From positions 1 to 10,370 of the forward strand of contig JAIOTF010000106.1 of the NCBI GenBank assembly GCA_021107195.1: 10,370 nt of DNA, read 5' to 3'. Below, in pieces: positions 1 through 5,011 of this stretch (the stretch's first letter is position 1; each line of letters opens with the position of its first letter). The notes under the pieces were generated by a model. It was not told where the DNA came from and ran no database searches. It saw only the letters and a program-made list of their open reading frames with translations. The DNA comes from Anaerolineaceae bacterium. Its GTDB lineage: Bacteria > Chloroflexota > Anaerolineae > Anaerolineales > Anaerolineaceae. Both the position numbers and the translations under genes were made by a program.

Positions 1-203
1 TGTTCCTGGTTGGGATTGCTTATCCGGGTATAGGAATAGCCGGGCACTTCTCCGGCGAACATGGCCGCCCCGCGGTCCACATCGCCCAGCCCAAAGGTGG
101 AGGTCTGGTAAATGGGCATCACATGGGCATGCTCGGGGTGTTCGCCCTCGCCCACGTGGGTCATGAGTGTGCTTATTCCTTGTTTGGGGTGGTATGGCTT
201 CAT
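1..203 (-). CDS. Cys/Met metabolism PLP-dependent enzyme, N-terminal fragment (cystathionine gamma-synthase / O-acetylhomoserine sulfhydrylase / methionine gamma-lyase family)
   Basis: Only the first 67 or so codons are in the window; the gene continues past the left edge. Reading the minus strand gives a protein starting MKPYHPKQGISTLMTHVGEG. It contains the family's N-terminal hallmarks PIYQTSTF (about residues 36-43) and YSYTRISNPN (about 57-66), the segment that in this fold-type I PLP family helps hold cofactor phosphate at the dimer interface. The catalytic lysine lies outside the window, so the reaction (trans-sulfuration, sulfhydrylation or gamma-elimination) cannot be decided. The usual NPT is NPN here. 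I chose the ATG at 203 because an AAGGCGG stretch sits 7 nt upstream; an in-frame ATG at 221 has no Shine-Dalgarno. The gene is divergent from the DUF92 gene, and a repeat element begins about 50 bp upstream of its start. Confidence 0.85.
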   Translation of the reverse strand, partial: MKPYHPKQGISTLMTHVGEGEHPEHAHVMPIYQTSTFGLGDVDRGAAMFAGEVPGYSYTRISNPNQE

Positions 204-250
204 CTTGTTGCCGCCTTTCATTGTCGTTTTGCGTCATTGGCTAACGCACA

Positions 251-464
251 AATGTAGAATATACAATTTATAATTAGGAATTAGGAAACTAGGGATTAGG
301 GATTCGGTTGGGGGACCACAAGATCAGTGCCGGTTTCAAAACGCAATGTTTCCAACCATCATCAAAACAATATCAAAACTCCTAATTGACTAATCCCTGG
401 TTGACTAGTTGCCTAATCGACTTTTCCCGCTTCATTATACATTGTGCATTATAAATTCTACATT
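251..464. repeat. Non-coding inverted element with 7-bp periodic arms
   Basis: This fills most of the 222-573 gap. The ends are a perfect 10-bp inverted pair, AATGTAGAAT at 251-260 and its complement at 455-464. The left arm (256-304) reads as successive heptads: AGAATAT, ACAATTT, ATAATTA, GGAATTA, GGAAACT, AGGGATT, AGGGATT. The right arm has CATTATA, CATTGTG, CATTATA at 433-453 and, further in (382-416), TAATCCC- and CTAGT-type words complementary to the left arm, such as GGGATTAG with 390-397. A further pair, GGTTGG (306-311) and CCAACC (352-357), lies in the middle. I see no ORF and no target-site duplication. It resembles a MITE-like or hairpin-forming insertion. Its vocabulary matches the arrays around the S23 gene at 9273-9828. 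Confidence 0.7.
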
Positions 465-475
465 AAAAACCGCCA

Positions 476-504
476 TTGACCCGCTTTCATTTATAAGCTA
501 GAAT
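476..504 (+). promoter_or_regulatory. Sigma-70-type promoter of the DUF92 gene
   Basis: TTGACC (476-481) and TAGAAT (499-504) are separated by exactly 17 bp. Transcription would begin near 510-512, leaving a leader of about 62 nt before the ATG at 574. It lies just outside the right end of the inverted element. Confidence 0.65.
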
Positions 505-509
505 TCGAT

Positions 510-536
510 ACGGCGCCTGAAGGGCGACGTTTTTTT
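510..536 (+). terminator. Terminator-like hairpin plus T6 at the predicted transcript start
   Basis: ACG (510-512) pairs with CGT (528-530), then a G/A mismatch, then CGCC (514-517) pairs with GGCG (523-526) around a 5-base loop, followed directly by six T. The stem is short with one mismatch. It lies between the promoter and the DUF92 gene, so it could stop read-through from the left, or act as a pause or early attenuator. Confidence 0.35.
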
Positions 537-573
537 ATTCACGCTCAATTCCCCCCCTCAGACGCAATAAACT

Positions 574-1389
574 ATGCTTATACAACTATCAATCGGTTTT
601 ATGATTGCGGCCCTGACGGCGTGGCTGTCCTGGCGCTCGAAGAACCTTAGCAGCAGCGGGGCACTGGCCGCGGTCGTGTTGGGCACGATCGTGCTCGGGC
701 TGGGCGGTTGGGCGTGGGGAGCGCTGCTGTGGAGCTTTTTCATCTCCGCCAGTGCGCTCTCCAAACTGGCCGGGCGGCGCAAATCCAGCCTGGATGCGGC
801 CTTCTCCAAAGGCTCACAGCGCGACGCGGGGCAGGTGATCGCCAACGGCGGCATCTGCGCCGCCTTTGTGCTCCTGCATCTGCTCCTGCCGCAGGCAGAC
901 TGGGTGTGGCTGGGCTTTGCCGGAACCCTGGCCGCCGCCAACGCCGACACGTGGGGCACCGAGCTGGGCGTGCTCAGCAAGCGCCAGCCGCGCCTGATCA
1001 CCACCCTGCAGGAAGTACCGCGCGGTACAGCAGGAGCAATCACCCTGGAGGGGAGCCTGGCCTCCTTTGGCGGCGCGCTCTTCATCGGGCTGCTGGCCGT
1101 GCTGGTCTCGCCTCCGCCTTCCCTGGGGGCTGCGACAGGCATCTGCCTGTTGATCGGTCTGGCCGGCATATTGGGCGCCCAGGCCGACTCATGGCTCAGC
1201 GCCACCGTGCAGGCCATGTACGTGTGCCCGGCCTGCAAGCAGGAAACCGAACATGCCGAGGTACATTCCTGCGGCACACCCACCCAATTCAAACGCGGTT
1301 GGCGCTGGTTCAACAACGACCTGGTCAATCTGTCAGCCAACCTGATTGGCGGGATGTTTGCCATCATCGCCTTTTTGTCAATGGGCTGA
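574..1389 (+). CDS. DUF92/TIGR00297 family integral membrane protein
   Basis: A 271-residue polytopic membrane protein with about six hydrophobic segments (roughly 3-20, 28-62, 92-122, 164-180, 187-204, 253-270). Conserved family blocks are visible: RDAGQVIANGG (83-93), ANADTWGTELG (122-132), PRGTAGAITLEGS (149-161), ADSW (204-207) and NNDLVN (247-252). The family includes plant and cyanobacterial VTE6, a phytyl-phosphate kinase. A role in phosphorylating an isoprenoid phosphate is therefore possible, but for this bacterium it is inference. A Cys-x2-Cys pair (218, 221) plus Cys233, between the last two blocks, could bind a metal. The ATG at 574 has no visible Shine-Dalgarno; the good promoter at 476-504 supports it. 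The PEBP-like gene follows on the same strand, but 175 bp with a repeat element separate them. Confidence 0.88.
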   Translation: MLIQLSIGFMIAALTAWLSWRSKNLSSSGALAAVVLGTIVLGLGGWAWGALLWSFFISASALSKLAGRRKSSLDAAFSKGSQRDAGQVIANGGICAAFVLLHLLLPQADWVWLGFAGTLAAANADTWGTELGVLSKRQPRLITTLQEVPRGTAGAITLEGSLASFGGALFIGLLAVLVSPPPSLGAATGICLLIGLAGILGAQADSWLSATVQAMYVCPACKQETEHAEVHSCGTPTQFKRGWRWFNNDLVNLSANLIGGMFAIIAFLSMG

Positions 1390-1426
1390 GATTCGGAAGC
1401 AATAATTCTGTAGAAACACCACGTAT

Positions 1427-1512
1427 TGTCATTGCGGAGCCAGAGCGTGACCGCGGAGCGCCCACCACTGTGAAGGAGATTGCTTCGGTCGCTGCGCTCC
1501 CTCGCAATGACA
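1427..1512. repeat. 86-bp palindromic-ended intergenic repeat (TGTCATTGCG ends)
   Basis: The element is bounded by perfect 10-bp inverted ends, TGTCATTGCG at 1427-1436 and CGCAATGACA at 1503-1512. The interior is GC-rich, with words such as GAGATTGCTTCGGTCG and GCGGAG repeated with variation. I know this vocabulary (GTCATTGCGAG...GAAGCAATCTC) from dispersed intergenic repeats in many bacterial genomes. It has no ORF of its own and sits 38 bp after the DUF92 stop and about 50 bp before the next start. It could fold in the transcript and serve as a MITE- or REP-like insertion. Confidence 0.75.
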
Positions 1513-1564
1513 GCATAGATTTATTATTTATTGAAAACACTGCTGCACAATTGGAGACTTATTG

Positions 1565-2041
1565 ATGACATTCAAACTTTACAGTCCCACCTTTGAGAAC
1601 GGCGCAGACATTCCGCTGCGTTTCACACGGGACGGCGAGAATCAATCCCCGTCCCTCATGTGGCACAACCTGCCGGAAGGCACCGAGTCCCTGGCCCTGA
1701 TCGTCGAGAACCCGAATGGGGTAGTGCGCCCGGTCGTACACTGGGCGATTTACAATATCTCACCCAAACAGGACGAACTGCCGGAAGGGATTGTGCGCAC
1801 ACCGCATGTGAGCGGGATCGGCACCCAGGGCATCAACCATTTCTACCGCACCGGCTACGACGGCCCCCGCGCCCGGGATAAAGCAGGTAACTGCTACAAA
1901 TTCAAGCTATACGCACTCAGCCTGCCACCCAATCTGGCTGGCGGGATGAGCGCAAGCGACCTGCTGAAGACCATCCAGCGCCACACACTGGCCCAGGCAG
2001 AATGGACAGGCCAGTACCACAGCGCAGAGAATAATAACTGA
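1565..2041 (+). CDS. YbhB/YbcL family (PEBP-fold, Raf kinase inhibitor-like) protein
   Basis: A 158-residue protein of the usual length for bacterial phosphatidylethanolamine-binding-protein homologues. Visible family features are the opening LYSPTFENGADIP (5-17), SPSLMWHNLPEGTESLALIVE (28-48), the VHWAIYNI strand (58-65) with His59-Trp60, GIGTQGINHF (84-93), YDGPRARD (98-105) and the closing YKFKLYALS strand (111-119). There is no signal peptide, so it is probably cytoplasmic. The biochemical role of bacterial members is largely unknown; small anionic ligands or phosphoproteins are proposed. The usual Asp-Pro-Asp ligand-site motif is Glu-Asn-Pro-Asn-Gly here (48-52), so the pocket may differ. 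I chose ATG 1565 over an in-frame TTG at 1562 because GGAG (1553-1556) is 8 nt from the ATG. Confidence 0.9.
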   Translation: MTFKLYSPTFENGADIPLRFTRDGENQSPSLMWHNLPEGTESLALIVENPNGVVRPVVHWAIYNISPKQDELPEGIVRTPHVSGIGTQGINHFYRTGYDGPRARDKAGNCYKFKLYALSLPPNLAGGMSASDLLKTIQRHTLAQAEWTGQYHSAENNN

Positions 2042-2063
2042 CTTAAATAAAATCAGGCAGGTA

Positions 2064-2122
2064 TGCATTGCTGGCAAGGACGCCTTTGGCGGCCACACTC
2101 GCTTCTCTCGTTCGCAATGACA
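2064..2122. repeat. Degenerate relative of the TGTCATTGCG repeat
   Basis: The right end CGCAATGACA (2113-2122) is identical to the right end of the element at 1427-1512. The left end (TGCATTGCT, 2064-2072) is a decayed form of the other terminus, and the interior is shortened and diverged. It lies 22 bp after the stop of the PEBP-like gene, the same 3'-flank position as the first copy. Confidence 0.55.
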
Positions 2123-2186
2123 GATTCTGTGAAAAGCTTTGTTATCCTGAACTGATGTAAAATACTTAAAAAATCACAACTTATGA

Positions 2187-2243
2187 GAAAAAGCCCGCAG
2201 TCAGTCATCGATCCGCTTCAAGATCCCCTGCAACTGCGGGCTT
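2187..2243 (-). terminator. Rho-independent terminator-like hairpin, minus strand
   Basis: AAGCCCGCAGT (plus 2191-2201) and ACTGCGGGCTT (2233-2243) are perfect 11-bp complements across a 31-base loop. On the minus strand the second arm runs into TTTTT (complement of 2188-2192). No minus-strand protein gene lies immediately upstream, since the transporter already has its own terminator at 2531-2572. This implies a separate transcript. Confidence 0.5.
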
Positions 2244-2412
2244 ATCGCGTTTATCCGGCTTTCCAGTTCCTGAGCGCAGCTTTTCTGTTTGCCGCCCGGA
2301 GCAGCCATCCCCTCGAATCGCAGAGCCGGGCGACCGTGCTCTCGATGCAAACCGCATTGCTCCCCTCCACAAGCCTGCTTTCGCCGGTATGGGTCACCCC
2401 GGGCAAACGGGG
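2187..2412 (-). ncRNA. Possible structured non-coding RNA (unidentified)
   Basis: Read on the minus strand, this stretch has nested complementarity and ends in a terminator. An outer stem pairs GTTTGCC...CGG (complement of 2399-2410) with CCGGGCGGCAAAC (complement of 2285-2299). Inside it, GGAGCA can pair with TGCTCC. ATCGAGAGC can pair with GCTCTGCGAT apart from one bulged G, and a small ATGC/GCAT hairpin lies between. The 3' end is the terminator at 2187-2243. Overlapping ORFs on both strands have no ribosome site and no recognisable motif. A long interrupted hairpin recalls 6S RNA in outline only. I could not match 6S, RNase P, SRP RNA, tmRNA or a riboswitch by conserved bases. I also found no convincing promoter, so this could be a decayed gene instead. 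Confidence 0.3.
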
Positions 2413-2530
2413 AAGAACGAAAAAACGACAATTCCCAATAGGATGAAAACAACACTGCTGCAGGTACGACTTCAATCGTTACTACAAAAACCTGGATGAG
2501 AATTGCTGTCGTAACCCGACAATCCGATTC
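2413..2530. other. Intergenic stretch with no supported gene
   Basis: This lies between the candidate RNA and the transporter terminator. The only structure I see is an imperfect inverted pair, GGTACGAC (2463-2470) with GTCGTAACC (2508-2516). Any promoter for the candidate RNA should be here, but none with good -35 and -10 boxes stands out. Confidence 0.4.
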
Positions 2531-2572
2531 AAAAACAAAAACTGCTGAACGCCGTTGCAGCGTCCAGCAGTT
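2531..2572 (-). terminator. Rho-independent terminator of the DMT transporter gene
   Basis: On the minus strand a 13-bp stem, AACTGCTGGACGC with GCGTTCAGCAGTT (one G-U pair), closes a 7-base loop. It is followed by TTTTTGTTTTT (complement of 2531-2541). It lies about 60 bp after the transporter stop codon. Confidence 0.88.
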
Positions 2573-2630
2573 CCTTCTTCCTATCCAATCCTGCTCCATA
2601 CACAGGCCACAGAGCAGGGCCAATCCCGTG

Positions 2631-3068
2631 TCACCGTACGATCAGCCAAGCACCCATTCCCATAACGAGCATGCCTGCAATGCGAGGCAGGGTCAAAGGG
2701 CGCACTTCAAGCCCCAGCCAGCCAAAATGATCCATTACTGCACCTAATGCCATATTGACCGTGACCAGGACCACGGTTGTGGCAGCCGAGCCCATGCGGA
2801 GAATGGCAATGTTAAGCGAGGCGATCACCGCCAATCCCAGCAAACCCGCCAGATAGGTATACCAGGGGGCATTACGCCAGGCACGCATATTGCCGCCGGC
2901 GATAAACAGCAGGATGATCCCGGCCACCACCGTGCCGCCGAGATGCACAATGAACACGCTCTCAAGCTGCCCAATGCGCTGGTTCAAAATACTCGCTAAC
3001 GGCGCCTGAATAGTGACCGCTATCCCTGCAATCATAGCCATCAGGATTGCCATAACCATATTCGACAT
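2631..3068 (-). CDS. YdcZ-type (DUF606) small DMT-superfamily membrane transporter
   Basis: A 145-residue, almost entirely hydrophobic protein with four to five membrane segments (about 4-24, 36-58, 69-89, 92-110, 126-144). The segment SILNQRIGQLESVFIVHLGGTVVAG (26-50), with its short basic/polar break and Gly-rich helix, and the later FGWLGLEVRPLTLPRIAG (114-131) fit the DMT_YdcZ family. Its members are about this length and are half the size of ten-helix DMT permeases, so it probably works as a dimer. The substrate is unknown. The start is well supported: GGAG lies 7 nt before the ATG. It stands alone between the rpoD terminator and its own terminator. A perfect 6-bp inverted repeat sits just upstream (3091-3106). 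Confidence 0.85.
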   Translation of the reverse strand: MSNMVMAILMAMIAGIAVTIQAPLASILNQRIGQLESVFIVHLGGTVVAGIILLFIAGGNMRAWRNAPWYTYLAGLLGLAVIASLNIAILRMGSAATTVVLVTVNMALGAVMDHFGWLGLEVRPLTLPRIAGMLVMGMGAWLIVR

Positions 3069-3090
3069 TCTTCTTCTCCGATTTTATGTT

Positions 3091-3106
3091 GATTGTCTCA
3101 ACAATC
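3091..3106. promoter_or_regulatory. Inverted repeat upstream of the DMT gene, possible operator
   Basis: GATTGT and ACAATC are perfect complements around CTCA, centred about 30 bp before the transporter start codon. It overlaps a second pair, TGTTGA/TCAACA, at 3088-3104. It could be a repressor site or a small leader hairpin. No regulator gene is nearby to support either. Confidence 0.35.
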
Positions 3107-3148
3107 AGCACACAGATTCAAAGAGGCAATTGCAAATACAAACCTCTC

Positions 3149-3180
3149 AAAGAAAACTGGCGGCAAAACCTGCCACCAGT
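3149..3180 (-). terminator. Rho-independent terminator after rpoD
   Basis: On the minus strand ACTGGTGGCA pairs with TGCCGCCAGT (10 bp, one G-U pair) around a 5-base loop, followed by TTTTCTTT. It starts about 33 bp after the rpoD stop codon and closes the dnaG-rpoD unit. Confidence 0.88.
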
Positions 3181-3213
3181 GCATCATAAAATTTTTCGTC
3201 AACGCCAACCAGC

Positions 3214-4989
3214 TTAATACAAATAATCTCGCAAGAACCGGCTGCGGGTCGGGTGACGCAATTTGCGCAGCGCCTTGGCTTCAATCTGGCGGATGCGCTC
3301 ACGAGTCACGCTAAAATAACGGCTGACTTCTTCCAGCGTGTGATCTTTCCCATCGATCAACCCAAAACGCAGTTCCAGCACCTGACGCTCCCGTTCCGAG
3401 AGTGCCCCCAGGGCTGATTGCACCTGTTCGCGCAGCATTTCACGCGCTGCGGCATCTATCGGTGCCAGGGCATCCACATCCTCAATGAAATCTCCCAGCG
3501 AGCTGCTGTCGTCATCGCCCACCGGACGCTCCAGTGAGATTGGTTCATCCGCCGATTGCAGCACCCGCTGCACTTTCGCAGTTGCCCACAGCAGGCGTCG
3601 TTCCAGGTCAGCGTCCAACTCTTCCCCTGCCTCCCTGGCCGCTTTGATCGCGGCAACATCTTCTTCCTGCATGAACCCCGACTCGAGCGCCAATTCTCCG
3701 TGATTCGGGTCACGACCCAACTCCTGAACCAACCTGCGCTGCACGCGCATCAAACGGGTGATCGCTTCAAACAAATGTACCGGAATGCGAATGGTACGCG
3801 CCTGCTCGGCAATATAACGGCTGATCGACTGACGGATCCACCAGGTAGCATAGGTGCTGAACTTGAAACCGCGCGTCGGGTCAAATTTATTGACCGCACG
3901 CAACAGTCCAAGATTTCCCTCCTGGATCAAATCCAGGAAAGAGATACCGCGTCCAAGATAGCGCTTGGCAATGCTGACCACCAGACGCAAATTGGCCCGG
4001 ATCAAAGCCTGATTGGCTTCCTCAGCCAGACGATTAATTTCCAGTAAATCTTTATCTAAAAATTCTTCATCCGGCATATGGCGCTCAAGGAAAGACATGC
4101 GCGGCAGCCTGTCTCTGCGCTGCAAATAGGTTAACAAGTCTTCCGCCAGAGGCGCAGGCAGCACATACATCCCCAGGAACACACCAAACAACTGGCGGGC
4201 AATACTGTCCCAGGCATTATTCTTCCCCCAAATACCGTTATTCAAATACGAACGCAGATAAGAAGGCTCATCCGATGCCCACGAGGCGCGCAACGCCTGA
4301 GCCTCACTGAGTATCAAGGCCTGGTCCGGCAAATCCAAACCGCCGTTTTTGCCCGTTTTCTTCTGCAAGACTTCCCAGGCAGATTCAAGCTGCTCAAGAC
4401 CACTCTCATCCCGTTCCGGGAATATCTTTAACAAATCGGGAACTGTTTTACTCTCAAGCAGGCGCGTGATCTTTTCCAGTTTCTTCCAGGAATCCAGCAA
4501 ATCCTGCGCCATTACCAGATACACCATCTGGTTTTGGCTTGACTTGTTATGTTTGCTCCTGGGATCCCCGTCAAGGATGGAATTCGAAATACGCCGGGCA
4601 GCAATCCGCGCCGCCAGGCGAAATTCACTGTCGGCATCCAGCAGGTTGATTTGCCCGATTTCTTTGAGATACAATCGCACGGGATCTTCAGAAAGCTCAA
4701 CCGCGATCGCAGGGTCTTCGAGGATTTCCAGAGGGTCTTCCACATGAACACTATTCGGCCGATTACTGGTTTTTTCGTTTTTCAAATTTTCACCGAGTTC
4801 CGGCCCTTCCTGCTCTTGTTCCCCGTCATGTTCAACAACCTGGTCCGCTTCGTCCACATTCACTCCCTGCTCAATTATTGACGTGGCCGAGCTTTTTTTC
4901 CTGCCTGCCCCGCGTGTAGACGGTTTGCTGTGCTTCTTCTGAGAAGGCAATTCCGTTGAAGGAACTGATTTGGGTTGTTCCATGTTCAT
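3214..4989 (-). CDS. rpoD: Primary RNA polymerase sigma factor (RpoD/SigA)
   Basis: A 591-residue group 1 sigma factor that directs RNA polymerase to -10/-35 promoters. Region 1.2 is DPVRLYLKEIGQINLLDADSE (102-122). Regions 2.1-2.4 run from about 327 to 405 and include RLVVSIAKRYLGRG, FLDLIQEGNLGLLRAVNKFD and YATWWIRQSISRYIAEQ. Region 3.2 is EPISLERPVGDDDSSSLGDFIED (482-504). Region 4 holds LSERERQVLELRFGL (530-544) and the helix-turn-helix VTRERIRQIEAKALRKLRHP (561-580). The N-terminus (1-100) is a low-complexity Lys/Ser-rich then acidic stretch, not a clear region 1.1. About 165 non-conserved residues lie between regions 1.2 and 2.1. The sigma-3 region is about 29 residues longer than in Bacillus SigA. 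No clear Shine-Dalgarno precedes the ATG at 4989; ATG 4983 is an alternative. The start is 22 bp from the dnaG stop, so the two genes are probably cotranscribed. Confidence 0.97.
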   Translation of the reverse strand: MNMEQPKSVPSTELPSQKKHSKPSTRGAGRKKSSATSIIEQGVNVDEADQVVEHDGEQEQEGPELGENLKNEKTSNRPNSVHVEDPLEILEDPAIAVELSEDPVRLYLKEIGQINLLDADSEFRLAARIAARRISNSILDGDPRSKHNKSSQNQMVYLVMAQDLLDSWKKLEKITRLLESKTVPDLLKIFPERDESGLEQLESAWEVLQKKTGKNGGLDLPDQALILSEAQALRASWASDEPSYLRSYLNNGIWGKNNAWDSIARQLFGVFLGMYVLPAPLAEDLLTYLQRRDRLPRMSFLERHMPDEEFLDKDLLEINRLAEEANQALIRANLRLVVSIAKRYLGRGISFLDLIQEGNLGLLRAVNKFDPTRGFKFSTYATWWIRQSISRYIAEQARTIRIPVHLFEAITRLMRVQRRLVQELGRDPNHGELALESGFMQEEDVAAIKAAREAGEELDADLERRLLWATAKVQRVLQSADEPISLERPVGDDDSSSLGDFIEDVDALAPIDAAAREMLREQVQSALGALSERERQVLELRFGLIDGKDHTLEEVSRYFSVTRERIRQIEAKALRKLRHPTRSRFLRDYLY

Positions 4990-5011
4990 AACTATACCAT
5001 CGCAATCATGA

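Noticed and set aside
558..1565. Long ORFs overlapping the DUF92 gene in other frames (minus 558-1367, plus 708-1565)
   Set aside because: Arg/Ala/Pro-rich translations without motifs, while the DUF92 frame shows conserved blocks; they are shadows of GC-rich coding DNA.
2187..2412. RNase P, SRP RNA, tmRNA, cobalamin or TPP riboswitch
   Set aside because: The conserved cores I know for these are not present on either strand; no minus-strand gene follows that a riboswitch could control.
2183..2446. Plus-strand ORF of 87 codons
   Set aside because: No ribosome-binding site and no family motif. It starts inside a terminator-like hairpin and has low-information Ser/Pro/Arg composition; better explained as chance in GC-rich DNA or a structured RNA.
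2201..2623. Minus-strand ORF of 140 codons downstream of the transporter
   Set aside because: It runs across the strong transporter terminator (2531-2572) and has no recognisable domain, so it is unlikely to be translated.
3122..3147. Inverted pair AGAGG...CCTCT upstream of the DMT gene
   Set aside because: A 5-bp stem with a 16-base gap is expected by chance; no link to a promoter could be made.
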